A DNA stretch of 64,000 nt from Oricola sp. Lineage in GTDB: Bacteria; Pseudomonadota; Alphaproteobacteria; Rhizobiales; Rhizobiaceae. Each line of letters starts with the position of its first letter. Position 1 is the first letter of the stretch. Under the pieces are notes generated by a model. The model saw only the letters and a list, made by a program, of their open reading frames with translations, made no database searches and was not told where the DNA came from. A program made the position numbers and the translations under genes. This document shows, in pieces, positions 16,403 to 24,876 of this stretch. The DNA is taken from the NCBI RefSeq assembly GCF_022763245.1, contig NZ_JALEGV010000032.1:124001-188000 (forward strand), in the 5' to 3' direction.

Positions 16403-17410
16403 ATGAGCCTTGCACTTGCCGACATATTCGCCGCGCGAAACACCATCGCGGGTGTCGCGGCCGACACGCCGCTCGTGCCGTCGCCCTTTCTTTCCGGTCT
16501 TGCGGGTGCGGAAGTGCTGCTGAAGCTGGAAAACACGCAGCCGATCGGCGCGTTCAAGCTGCGTGGCGCGATGAATGCTGTCGCGAACCTGCCCGAAGGG
16601 GCGGCGGGCGTCAGTTGCTGCTCGACCGGCAATCACGGGCGCGGCGTCGCCTTCGCCGCCAAGCGGGCCGGGTTGCGGGCGGTGGTGTGCATGTCGTCGA
16701 TGGTTCCGAAGGCCAAGGTGGACGGCATCAGGGCGCTTGGCGCGGACGTGCAAATCGCGGGCGCCAGCCAGGACGACGCCCAGGCTGAAAGCCTGCGCCT
16801 GTGCGAATCGGACGGGCTGGTGGAAATCTCGCCATTCGACGATCCTTTCGTGATCGCAGGGCAGGGGACGATCGGGCTGGAACTGCTGGCCGAGCGGCCG
16901 GACATTCAGACCATTCTCGTGCCTCTGTCCGGCGGCGGGCTTGCCGGCGGCATCGCGCTTGCCGCCAAGACGATCAAGCCGGACATCTCGGTGATCGGTG
17001 TTTCCATGGATCGGGGCGCGGCGATGCATGAATCGCTGGCGGCGGGCGGGCCGGTGGAGGTGACCGAAGTCGCGAGCCTCGCCGATTCGCTGGGCGGCGG
17101 GATCGGGATGGACAACCGCCACTCCTACGCTCTGTGCCGCGACTACCTCGACGACACCGTTCTGGTGACCGAGGAGGAGATCTATGCCGCCATGCAGGCC
17201 CTCTATTTCGAGGACAGGATCGTCGCCGAAGGCGGCTCCGTCGTCGGGATCGCTGCGCTGATGACCGGGCGGATCTCGGCGCCGAAGGGGCCGGTTGCCA
17301 TGATCGTCACCGGGCGCAATTGCGACATGGGCGTCTTCACGACGATCATGACGGGCGGAGACGTCCGATTGGGAGACACAATCGTGAAGGGGAAGCGCTA
17401 TGGCGCATGA
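16403..17410 (+). CDS. eutB: EutB-like PLP-dependent threonine/hydroxyaspartate-type dehydratase
   Basis: Fold-type II PLP enzyme, 335 residues from the ATG at 16403. Schiff-base lysine in GAFKLRGA, glycine-rich phosphate loop SGGGLAGGIAL, and STGNHGRGVAFAAK. It is most like EutB of ectoine/hydroxyectoine use, or the related beta-hydroxyaspartate dehydratase BhcB. I preferred 16403 because homologues begin just before LADIFAARNTIAG; a GTG at 16358 with AGGAAG 5 nt upstream would add 15 residues. It overlaps the next gene by 11 nt. Neither the ectoine hydrolase/deacetylase genes nor bhcA/bhcC are nearby, so the pathway is unproven. Confidence 0.75.
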   Translation: MSLALADIFAARNTIAGVAADTPLVPSPFLSGLAGAEVLLKLENTQPIGAFKLRGAMNAVANLPEGAAGVSCCSTGNHGRGVAFAAKRAGLRAVVCMSSMVPKAKVDGIRALGADVQIAGASQDDAQAESLRLCESDGLVEISPFDDPFVIAGQGTIGLELLAERPDIQTILVPLSGGGLAGGIALAAKTIKPDISVIGVSMDRGAAMHESLAAGGPVEVTEVASLADSLGGGIGMDNRHSYALCRDYLDDTVLVTEEEIYAAMQALYFEDRIVAEGGSVVGIAALMTGRISAPKGPVAMIVTGRNCDMGVFTTIMTGGDVRLGDTIVKGKRYGA

Positions 17411-18392
17411 GGTGCTGATCGCAACGGAGAGCGAATTGCGCGCGGCGATCAAGCTTGACGCGGCCGTCGTCGGCGTCGTCGAGCGGGCCTTTGCGGCACT
17501 GGCCACCGGCGAGGTCGTCATGCCGCCAATCCTCTCCATGGAAATCCCGGCGGCCAATGGCGAGGTCGATGTGAAGACGGCCTATCTTCCGGGCTTCGAC
17601 GGGTTCGCGATCAAGGTGAGTCCCGGCTTCTTCGACAATCCGAAGCTCGGCCTGCCGAGCCTCAACGGGCTGATGATGCTGTTCTCGGCAAAGACAGGCC
17701 TCGTCGAGGCGCTGTTTCTCGACAATGGCTACCTGACCGATGTGCGGACGGCTGCGGCCGGCGCGGTGGCGGCGCGGCACATGGCGCCGGGGGCGGTCAC
17801 GACGGCCGGCGTGATCGGCACGGGTGTTCAGGCTCGCTTGCAGATCATCGCCGCGCATCTGGAGCGGCCGTTTTCGCGCGTCCTCGTCTGGGGGCGCGAC
17901 TCCGAGAAGGCGAAGGCCTGCGCTGCCGACATTGCCGCGGAGATTCCCGTACAGGCCGAAGCGGTTTCCGACCCCGCCCGGCTTGTCGCCGAGAGTCAGC
18001 TTGTCGTCACTACGACACCGGCGCGCGAGCCTGTGCTGAAGGCCGAATGGCTGCACTCCGGCCTGCATGTCACGGCGATGGGATCCGATCAGGCCGGCAA
18101 GAACGAGATCGAGCCGCAGGCGCTCGTCGCCGCTGACCTCTACGTCGCCGATCGCGCCAGCCAGTGCGAGGCGCTGGGCGAGTTGCGTGCCGCGATCGCG
18201 AGCGGTCTTTGGCGCGGTGGCGCGCCCGTGGAACTGGGCGATGTCGTATCCGGCAAGTGCGTGGGCCGGCCGTCGCCCGACGCGATCACGATCTGCGACC
18301 TGACCGGGACCGGCGCGCAGGACACGGCGATCGCCACCCATGCGCTGGCGGCACTGCGCGCGGCGCAGGCGGGCATGCGTGTCGAGACGTGA
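17400..18392 (+). CDS. eutC: EutC-like ornithine cyclodeaminase/mu-crystallin-family enzyme
   Basis: NAD(P)-dependent enzyme of 330 residues in the ornithine cyclodeaminase family. Active-site regions are DVKTAYLPGFDGFAIKVS and LTDVRTAAAGAVAARHMA; the Rossmann dinucleotide motif is GVIGTGVQARLQ near residue 140. It overlaps the eutB-like gene by 11 nt and forms a two-gene unit with it. Such pairs act in ectoine breakdown (EutBC) or as iminosuccinate reductase with hydroxyaspartate dehydratase (BhcD/BhcB). The choice between the two is open. Confidence 0.78.
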   Translation: MAHEVLIATESELRAAIKLDAAVVGVVERAFAALATGEVVMPPILSMEIPAANGEVDVKTAYLPGFDGFAIKVSPGFFDNPKLGLPSLNGLMMLFSAKTGLVEALFLDNGYLTDVRTAAAGAVAARHMAPGAVTTAGVIGTGVQARLQIIAAHLERPFSRVLVWGRDSEKAKACAADIAAEIPVQAEAVSDPARLVAESQLVVTTTPAREPVLKAEWLHSGLHVTAMGSDQAGKNEIEPQALVAADLYVADRASQCEALGELRAAIASGLWRGGAPVELGDVVSGKCVGRPSPDAITICDLTGTGAQDTAIATHALAALRAAQAGMRVET

Positions 18393-18398
18393 TTTTGG

Positions 18399-19046
18399 TC
18401 AGAAGGGCAGGCCGGCGGTGACGAGGGCATAGCCTCCCGCCACGATCGCCGCGCCGAGCGCCACAAAGGCGAAGAGGCGCGTCAGGCGCGCCTTGCGCTC
18501 CAGTTCGTCGATCTGGCGGTTCAGCCCGTGCAACTGCGAATCCTGGCGCTCCATCGCGGCGTTCTTGTCGCCGATCTCGCGCTGATAGCCGCGAACCTGT
18601 TTCTGCAAGTCGCCGAGTTCGCCATTCATGATCGTGAAGCTCTTGTGGCGATTGCGAAAATCGCTCTCCATCTTCTTCAGCATCTCGACCTGCTTGCGGA
18701 AGATAACGCCCGTGATCTGGGCGTTGGTGTAGTCGTAGCCGACAAGCTGGATGAGAAGGGAGATCGCGTCGTCGGCGTTGACCGCGAAGCGGCTCTTGTC
18801 CTGAGCGAATCGCGACCCGGCGAGTTTCATGACCAGGTTCTTCTCCACCTCGTGCCGGTCGGGCACATGGACGGAGAATTCCACCCGGCAGGGAATCGGT
18901 TCGGTGGTGCCGAAAGGTTCGTACCGATAGCGGCCAACTTCGCGTCCGGTGGTGCCGATTTTCACGCTGCCCGGTGCTTCCGCGCAGGACAAGATAAACA
19001 CATATCCAGCGGTCAGTTCGATCCGTCGCCCCGAATCAGCTGCCAT
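18399..19046 (-). CDS. T5orf172/GIY-YIG-like domain protein with coiled coil and C-terminal membrane anchor
   Basis: 215 residues. Residues about 13-95 resemble the T5orf172 (Mug113) variant of the GIY-YIG nuclease fold (GYVFILSCAEAPGSVKIGTTGREVGRY). Residues about 120-180 are a predicted coiled coil (MNGELGDLQKQVRGYQREIGD), and 188-213 is one membrane segment (LFAFVALGAAIVAGGYALVTAGL). The nuclease-like head therefore probably sits in the cytoplasm on a membrane-tethered stalk. It converges with eutC with 6 nt between stops. Role unknown; phage-defence or DNA-processing functions are possible but unsupported by neighbours. Confidence 0.7.
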   Translation of the reverse strand: MAADSGRRIELTAGYVFILSCAEAPGSVKIGTTGREVGRYRYEPFGTTEPIPCRVEFSVHVPDRHEVEKNLVMKLAGSRFAQDKSRFAVNADDAISLLIQLVGYDYTNAQITGVIFRKQVEMLKKMESDFRNRHKSFTIMNGELGDLQKQVRGYQREIGDKNAAMERQDSQLHGLNRQIDELERKARLTRLFAFVALGAAIVAGGYALVTAGLPF

Positions 19047-19287
19047 TTACCCTTCCCAAAGCCGCATGCGGCCGAATGCCCCACCTGAAATCCGCTCTCG
19101 TGCTAGCAAATTCCGTCGGCGGTTGGAAACGTCAATTCAGCAAACCCACCGCGGAATATTTTTCCATTATCGGATTTTGGCACAGTAGAGGCCCCGTTCT
19201 TCCCCTTCGTAAGGGTCGATGTTGCGATTGAGCCCGGCTTTTCTTGCGAATCAAGGGACCTCAGTGACGCAAGGGCAGTTGATGGAA

Positions 19288-19304
19288 GCGACATCGGATG
19301 TCGC
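19288..19304. promoter_or_regulatory. 17-bp perfect dyad upstream of mttB-like gene 2
   Basis: GCGACATC and GATGTCGC arms share one central G. The right arm overlaps the first half-site of the direct-repeat element, so one regulator could bind both arrangements. It lies 87 nt upstream of the ATG. Confidence 0.4.
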
Positions 19305-19327
19305 ATCGTTTTGCGGATGGGTCGCAA
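19300..19327. promoter_or_regulatory. Candidate AraC/GlxA-type operator upstream of mttB-like gene 2
   Basis: GTCGCAT at 19300-19306 and GTCGCAA at 19321-19327 are direct repeats 21 bp apart; read on the other strand they are ATGCGAC and TTGCGAC, the same words as at 9749-9776. The right copy is embedded in GGTCGCAAACG, shared exactly with the other promoter. It lies 65-92 nt upstream of the ATG, suitable for activation. Confidence 0.5.
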
Positions 19328-19391
19328 ACGAGGGTGTCGCGCTTGCCAAAAGCGGTCTCATATGGCGGCCTCGTAGCCTCCGGAGGACCGC

Positions 19392-21014
19392 ATGCAAGCC
19401 GAGGATCCGCTCAAGCCCGAAACGCCGAGCGACGTGCTGGTGTCCGAAGCCGTCGCCGAGGCGGTTCCGCAGGATGCTCCGGCGAGGCTGCGCCGTCGCG
19501 CGGGCCGGGCGGGCAACCAGCGCCGCGGCGGTGCGGCGATCCGCCAGATGCCCTGGGCCGACGTCGTCAACACCGACCATCCGACCGAACCGCTGCCGCC
19601 GGAAGGCGTCGACGCCATTCACGACGGCGCGATGCGGGTGCTGGAGGAGATCGGCATCGAGTTCCTGAACGACGAAGCGATCGCGATCCTGCGAGACGCC
19701 GGCTGCATCGTGCATGGCGAGAATGTGCGCATGGGCCGCGATCTCGTCATGGAGGTGCTGGCCAGGGCGCCGCGCGAATTCACGCTGACGCCGCGCAATC
19801 CGGAGCGCAAGATCACCATCGGCGGCCGGCACATGGTGTTCGGCAACATTTCCTCGCCGCCCAACTGCTCCGACATCGAGCGCGGGCGGCGCACCGGCAC
19901 CCGGGCCGATTTCCAGGATTTCATGCGGCTGACGCAGTACTTCAACTGCATCCATTTCGCCGGCGGCTACCCCGTCGAGCCGCTCGACATCCACCCGTCG
20001 GTGCGCCATCTCGACTGCCTGTTCGACATGCTGACGCTGACCGACAAGGTGGTGCACGCCTATTCGCTCGGGCCGGAACGGGTCGAGGACGTGATGGAGA
20101 TGGTGCGCATCGCCGGTGGCCTCACACATGACGAGTTCGACGCCACGCCGCGCATGTACACCAACATCAACTCGACCTCGCCGCTCAAGCACGACTGGCC
20201 GATGCTGGACGGCGCGATGCGGCTGGCACGGCGCGGCCAGCCGACCATCGTGACGCCCTTCACGCTGGCGGGCGCGATGGCGCCCGTGACAATGGTGGGT
20301 GCGGTAACGCAGTCCATCGCCGAGGCGCTGGGGGCGATCGTGCTTCTGCAACTCATCCGTCCTGGCGTGGGCGTCGGGATCGGCACCTTCACTTCCAATG
20401 TCGACATGAAGACCGGCGCGCCGGCCTTCGGTACGCCGGACTATGTGCGCGCCACCCAGATCACCGGCCAGATGGCCCGGTTCTATCGCCTGCCGCTGCG
20501 CTCCTCCAACGCCTGTGCGGCCAACACGCCGGACAACCAGGCGACCTGGGAATCGATGATGTCGATGTGGGCGGCGGTCTCCTCGGGCACCAACATGGTC
20601 TATCACGCCGCCGGATGGCTCGAAGGCGGGCTGTGCGCCTCGTTCGAGAAGTTCGTCATGGACTGTGAAGTGCTGCAGCAGTTCATCGCCTATTTCCGTC
20701 CGTTGCCGACCGGGCCTGAGGATGTCGCCGTCGAGGCGATCCGCGAGGTCGGGCCGGGCGGGCATTTCTTCGGCGTTCAGCATACGCAGGATCGCTACGA
20801 GACCGCTTTCTACGCGCCGTTCCTCTCCGACTGGTCGAATTACGAGAACTGGGAGGAGCACGGCGCGATCACGACCGTCGAGCGGGCGAACAGGGCCTGC
20901 AAGGCGATCCTCGCCGAATACGAAGCGCCGCCGATGGATGCGGCCATCCGCGAGGAACTTGCCGAGTTCGTCGAACGGCGCAAACGCGAAGGCGGCGCGC
21001 CGACCGATTTCTAA
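19392..21014 (+). CDS. MttB-family (non-pyrrolysine) quaternary-amine:corrinoid methyltransferase, copy 2
   Basis: 540 residues, full-length MttB fold with no internal amber codon. Blocks parallel copy 1: VLEEIGIEFLNDEAIAIL, MYTNINSTSPLKHDWPML, TPFTLAGAMAPVTM and HAAGWLEGGLCASFEKF. The first about 60 residues include an Arg/Gly-rich extension (LRRRAGRAGNQRRGG). GGAGGAC lies 5 nt upstream of the ATG. It is followed after 38 nt by the dimethylglycine dehydrogenase-like gene. If it demethylates glycine betaine, the product dimethylglycine would be the substrate of that next enzyme; this pairing is the best substrate clue in the window. Confidence 0.9.
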   Translation: MQAEDPLKPETPSDVLVSEAVAEAVPQDAPARLRRRAGRAGNQRRGGAAIRQMPWADVVNTDHPTEPLPPEGVDAIHDGAMRVLEEIGIEFLNDEAIAILRDAGCIVHGENVRMGRDLVMEVLARAPREFTLTPRNPERKITIGGRHMVFGNISSPPNCSDIERGRRTGTRADFQDFMRLTQYFNCIHFAGGYPVEPLDIHPSVRHLDCLFDMLTLTDKVVHAYSLGPERVEDVMEMVRIAGGLTHDEFDATPRMYTNINSTSPLKHDWPMLDGAMRLARRGQPTIVTPFTLAGAMAPVTMVGAVTQSIAEALGAIVLLQLIRPGVGVGIGTFTSNVDMKTGAPAFGTPDYVRATQITGQMARFYRLPLRSSNACAANTPDNQATWESMMSMWAAVSSGTNMVYHAAGWLEGGLCASFEKFVMDCEVLQQFIAYFRPLPTGPEDVAVEAIREVGPGGHFFGVQHTQDRYETAFYAPFLSDWSNYENWEEHGAITTVERANRACKAILAEYEAPPMDAAIREELAEFVERRKREGGAPTDF

Positions 21015-21052
21015 TCTGCGATCAATGACTGCCGGAACGCCAGGGGAGTGAC

Positions 21053-23608
21053 ATGAAGGAACATACACGGGTTGTCGTCATCGGGGGCGGGGTCGTCGGC
21101 TGCTCGGTGCTCTACCACCTCGCCAAGGCCGGCTGGACCGACATCATGCTGATCGAGCGCTCGGAACTGACGTCCGGCTCGTCCTGGCATGCCGCAGGCG
21201 GGTTTCACACGCTGAACGGCGATCCGAACGTCGCCAAGCTGCAGGCCTACACCGTCGGGCTTTACAAGGAGCTGGAGGAGATTTCCGGCCAGCCCTGCGG
21301 GTTGCATCTCACCGGCGGCGTGATGCTGGCGGAAAGCCCCGAGCGCATGGATTTCCTGCGGTCGCTGCATGCCAAGGGCCGCCATCTCGGCATGCAGACG
21401 GAACTGATCACGCCGTCGGAAGCCAAGGCCATGTTCCCGCTCATGGATGAGACGAATTTCGTCGGCGCGCTGTGGGACCCGGTGGAGGGCCATCTGGACC
21501 CGTCCGGTACCACGCATGCCTATGCCAAGGCGGCGCGCGTGCTCGGCGCGAACATCGTGCTGCGCAATCCGGTAAAGGACCTGACGCAGGATCCCGACGG
21601 CATCTGGAACGTCGTCACCGAGCAGGGGACTGTGCGCTGCGAGCATGTGGTCAATGCCGGCGGGCTCTGGGCGCGCGAAGTCGGGCGCATGGTCGGGCTC
21701 GAACTGCCGCTGCTCGCCATGGAGCACATGTATCTTCTGACCGAGGACATGCCGGAGGTCATCGAATTCAACGAGACCTATGGGCGCGAACTGATCCACG
21801 CGATGGATTTCCGCGGCGAGATCTACACGCGCCAGGAGCGCCAGGGCATGCTGCTCGGCACCTACGAGCAGGCTTGCGTTCCATGGTCGCCGGTCGAGAC
21901 GCCATGGGATTTCGGCCATGAACTGCTGCAGCCGGATATCGAGCGTATCGCGCCGTCGCTGGAGATCGGGTTCAAGCATTTCCCGCCCTATGAGCGTGCC
22001 GGGATTAAGCAGATCATCAACGGGCCCTTCACCTTCGCGCCGGACGGAAATCCGCTGGTGGGGCCGGTGCAGGGGCTGACGAATTTCTGGTCGGCATGCG
22101 CCGTGATGGCCGGCTTTTCGCAGGGCGGCGGCGTCGGGCTGACGCTCGCCAACTGGATGACGACGGGCGATCCGGGCGCCGACATCTGGGGCATGGACGT
22201 GGCGCGCTACGGCGAGTGGGCGACGCTGCGCTACACCAACGCCAAGGTGCGCGAGAATTACTCGCGGCGCTTCCGCATCCGCTATCCGAACGAGGAACTG
22301 CCGGCCGCGCGGCCGCACCAGACGACGCCGATCTACGACATCCAGGTCAACGAGAACAACGCGGTGATGGGCGACAGCTGGGCGCTGGAGACGCCGCTGT
22401 GGTACGCGCCGTCGAAGGACGAGGCGCATGACGTCATCTCCTTCCATCGCTCCAATGATTTCAAACATGTAGGCGCGGAAGTGAAGGCCGTGCGCGAGGG
22501 CGTCGGGGTCACAGAGATCTCCAATTTCGCCAAATACGAGGTGAGCGGCTCGGGCGCGGAGGCGTTCCTCAACACGCTGATGACCAACACCATGCCGAAG
22601 ACGGGACGCATCGTGCTGACGCCGATGCTGAACGAGTTCGGCAAGCTGATCGGCGACTTCACCATCGCCAAGGCCTCCGACGACCGGTTCATGATATGGG
22701 GCTCGTCGGCGGCACAGGTTTATCACATGCGCTGGTTCGAACGGCACTTGCCGGAGGACGGCTCGGTCGACGTCCGTCGTCTGGGGATGAACCTGCAGGG
22801 CCTGTCGATCGCCGGGCCGCTGGCCCGAAAGGTGCTGGAGAAACTCGTCGACGAGGAAGTCTCGAACGAGGCGTTCCGCTTCATGGACTTCCGCGAGATG
22901 ACGGTCGGCGCGGCGCCCTGTATGGTCAACCGCATCTCCTATACCGGCGATCTCGGCTACGAGATCTGGATGGAGCCGGCTTTCACGCGCAAGGTCTATC
23001 TGGAGATCAAGGCGGCCGGCGAAGAGTTCGGCATCCGCGATTTCGGGATGCGGGCGCTTCTGTCGATGCGGCTTGAGAAGAATTTCCCGACCTGGGGGCA
23101 CGAGTTGCGGCCGATCTACGGGCCTTTCGAGGGCGCGATGGATCGCTTCGTCAAACTGTCGAAGAACGATTTCATCGGCCGCGAGGCGGCGGCGCGCGAG
23201 CAGGCCGACGGTCCGAAGCGACGGCGCGTCTCCTTCGTCATCGATGCCGGTACGGCGGATGTGATGCATGACGAGCCGGTTTGGGCGAAGGTCGGCGAGA
23301 CGGATTACGGCACCATCGAGACGCCGCATGGCGCCGGGCCGAAGCGCTTCGACGCCGACGGCAAGGATTTCGAGCATCCGGGCATCCGGCAGATCGTCGA
23401 TGGCGACTGGCGCGTCGTCGGCTGGATCACCTCCGGCGGTTACGCCCATGGCGTCGGCCTGTCGATGGCGCAGGGCTACGTGCCGGCGGCGCTGGCGGAG
23501 CGGGCCGAGGAAGGGCTGTTCGAGGTCGAAATTCTCGGCGTGCGCTGTCCGGCGCGGATCGCAGTGGAGCCGCCTTTCGATCCGACCGGCGAGCGGATGC
23601 GGGGGTAA
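21053..23608 (+). CDS. FAD-dependent dimethylglycine/sarcosine dehydrogenase-like enzyme (DAO plus GcvT domains)
   Basis: Predicted oxidative demethylase of an N-methyl amino acid, passing formaldehyde equivalents to THF. The 851 residues comprise an N-terminal FAD domain with the dinucleotide motif VVVIGGGVVGCS (residues 7-18) and a conserved SSWHAAG segment near 43, then a folate-binding GcvT half (about 425-850) with FRFMDFREMTVG, SYTGDLGYEIW and GAMDRFVKLSKNDFIGR. Length and order match DMGDH, sarcosine dehydrogenase and PDPR. The start has GGGGAG 4 nt upstream of the ATG. It is the second gene of a unit with mttB-like gene 2, supporting a betaine to dimethylglycine to sarcosine route. 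Confidence 0.9.
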   Translation: MKEHTRVVVIGGGVVGCSVLYHLAKAGWTDIMLIERSELTSGSSWHAAGGFHTLNGDPNVAKLQAYTVGLYKELEEISGQPCGLHLTGGVMLAESPERMDFLRSLHAKGRHLGMQTELITPSEAKAMFPLMDETNFVGALWDPVEGHLDPSGTTHAYAKAARVLGANIVLRNPVKDLTQDPDGIWNVVTEQGTVRCEHVVNAGGLWAREVGRMVGLELPLLAMEHMYLLTEDMPEVIEFNETYGRELIHAMDFRGEIYTRQERQGMLLGTYEQACVPWSPVETPWDFGHELLQPDIERIAPSLEIGFKHFPPYERAGIKQIINGPFTFAPDGNPLVGPVQGLTNFWSACAVMAGFSQGGGVGLTLANWMTTGDPGADIWGMDVARYGEWATLRYTNAKVRENYSRRFRIRYPNEELPAARPHQTTPIYDIQVNENNAVMGDSWALETPLWYAPSKDEAHDVISFHRSNDFKHVGAEVKAVREGVGVTEISNFAKYEVSGSGAEAFLNTLMTNTMPKTGRIVLTPMLNEFGKLIGDFTIAKASDDRFMIWGSSAAQVYHMRWFERHLPEDGSVDVRRLGMNLQGLSIAGPLARKVLEKLVDEEVSNEAFRFMDFREMTVGAAPCMVNRISYTGDLGYEIWMEPAFTRKVYLEIKAAGEEFGIRDFGMRALLSMRLEKNFPTWGHELRPIYGPFEGAMDRFVKLSKNDFIGREAAAREQADGPKRRRVSFVIDAGTADVMHDEPVWAKVGETDYGTIETPHGAGPKRFDADGKDFEHPGIRQIVDGDWRVVGWITSGGYAHGVGLSMAQGYVPAALAERAEEGLFEVEILGVRCPARIAVEPPFDPTGERMRG

Positions 23609-23650
23609 GACGCGCCGGTGGGACGGTCCAGTCGAAGCGCCGTTCGCCGT

Positions 23651-23788
23651 CTACTTCTTCTTCGGCGTTCCGCCTGCCTTGCCGGCGGTCATCGGCGGCA
23701 TGCCGGCAGCGGTTTCCGCCGCCTTGACGCGTTTGTCCTGTTTGGGTTTGCGAATTTCCTTGTTGCTGCGTTTCTGACCCTTGGCCAT
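23651..23788 (-). CDS. Small basic conserved hypothetical protein (45 aa)
   Basis: Short lysine-rich protein beginning MAKGQKRSNKEIRKPKQDKR and ending in GGTPKKK. I recognise the opening as a small family widespread in proteobacteria but know no function. It is cytoplasmic, probably nucleic-acid-binding by composition. It converges with the dehydrogenase gene and lies 92 nt upstream of, and on the opposite side from, the transglutaminase stop. Confidence 0.65.
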   Translation of the reverse strand: MAKGQKRSNKEIRKPKQDKRVKAAETAAGMPPMTAGKAGGTPKKK

Positions 23789-23880
23789 GGCCGGTCCTTT
23801 CGGGGCGCGATAGGCAACGGAAATCGTTGCCGAAATCGAGATCGCGCCGCGATTGTGGCTTATTCGCGTCGGGCCTTCGC

Positions 23881-24690
23881 CTACTCGTCGGTCGCGTCGT
23901 AGGTCCACACCTTGAACGACTTCAGTACATGCGGGCCGAAGGAGTTGATCAGCGGAACGTCGGCGGCGTCGCGACCGCGTGCGACGACGATACGGCCGAT
24001 CCTTCGCTGGTTGTTGCGCGGGTCGAAGGTGACCCATTGGCTGCCGATGAAGACCTCCATCCAGGCCGAGAAATCCATCGGATCGAGGATCGGAACGCCG
24101 ATATCGCCCAGATGGCCGTTCACGTAGCGGGCAGGGATGTTCATGCAGCGGCAGAGAGCGATCGCCAGATGCGCGAAGTCGCGGCAGACACCCACCCGTT
24201 CCTGGTAAGCCTCGAGCGCTGTGCGCGTGGCGCGGGCCTTCATGTAGTCGAACTCGAGATGGCCGTGCACGAAATCGCAGATCGCCTGAACGCGGTCCCA
24301 GCCGGGCGCGACGTGTTCGAACCTGTCCCAGGCGATCTGGCTCAACTGGTCGGTCTCGCAATAGCGGCTGCCGAGGAGATAGGTGAGGCATTCGTCGGGG
24401 AGGTCGGGGATCGGAACCTCGGCGGCGCCCGGAAAGACGGGATCGGCCATGCCCGGATCGCGGACCACGCCGTCGGCCCAGATCGAGAAATCGCCGGCCG
24501 GAGCGGTAAAGCGCCGGCAGACATTGCCGAACAAGTCGACATAGGTGCGGGTCGGCACCGCGGGCGTTGTGACAATCTCCTCCGGCGCCCTCAGGTCGCC
24601 GTAGCGGTCGGGATGGATTTCCATCAGGCAGACCATCGGCGTGGGCTGCTCGCAATGAACGGTGATGTCGTAACCGAAGCGTATGAACAT
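23881..24690 (-). CDS. Transglutaminase-like cysteine protease-fold protein
   Basis: 269 residues. N-terminal bacterial transglutaminase beta domain (IRFGYDITVHCEQPTPMVCLMEI) and a transglutaminase core with catalytic Cys in GVCRDFAHLAIALCR (about residue 165), His in YVNGHLGD and Asp in DPMDFSAWMEVFI. I chose the ATG at 24690 because the protein then begins with the usual F.Y.H..P segment; the open frame upstream is antisense to the phosphatase gene. It is probably a cytoplasmic peptidase or amidase. It is divergent from the metallophosphoesterase with 186 nt between starts. Confidence 0.83.
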   Translation of the reverse strand: MFIRFGYDITVHCEQPTPMVCLMEIHPDRYGDLRAPEEIVTTPAVPTRTYVDLFGNVCRRFTAPAGDFSIWADGVVRDPGMADPVFPGAAEVPIPDLPDECLTYLLGSRYCETDQLSQIAWDRFEHVAPGWDRVQAICDFVHGHLEFDYMKARATRTALEAYQERVGVCRDFAHLAIALCRCMNIPARYVNGHLGDIGVPILDPMDFSAWMEVFIGSQWVTFDPRNNQRRIGRIVVARGRDAADVPLINSFGPHVLKSFKVWTYDATDE

Positions 24691-24876
24691 GTCGGGTCGC
24701 TGGTTCTCCGTTTGCTCCAGACCGTAGACCGATTGTGCGCCGCGGTCACAGGGGGAATGAAAAAGTATTTCGGAGCGCCTGAGCGCGATACCGCGCCAAG
24801 CATCAGCGGCCTCTCTGCAACGGCTCTGTCGACCGGTCGTCATATGCCTGTCACGCGACTCTGGTCTTGGGCTGTC

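Larger units (their letters stand above)
19047..19391. other. Intergenic regulatory region upstream of mttB-like gene 2
   Basis: 345 nt without a supported gene between the divergent T5orf172 and mttB-like genes. It holds an AT-rich stretch near 19150-19175 that could be a promoter, a 17-bp perfect dyad at 19288-19304, and the 21-bp-spaced GTCGCAT/GTCGCAA pair at 19300-19327. An SD (GGAGGAC) precedes the ATG at 19392. Confidence 0.5.

Noticed and set aside
9941-21014. Possible pyrrolysine (in-frame amber) in the MttB genes
   Set aside because: Both frames are open over the full family length without an internal TAG; no pylTSBCD-like gene is visible.
23827-24876. Long open frames antisense to the transglutaminase gene and extending the phosphatase and glycosyltransferase-type genes upstream
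   Set aside because: They are GC-rich shadow frames; the conserved domains start at the internal ATGs chosen.
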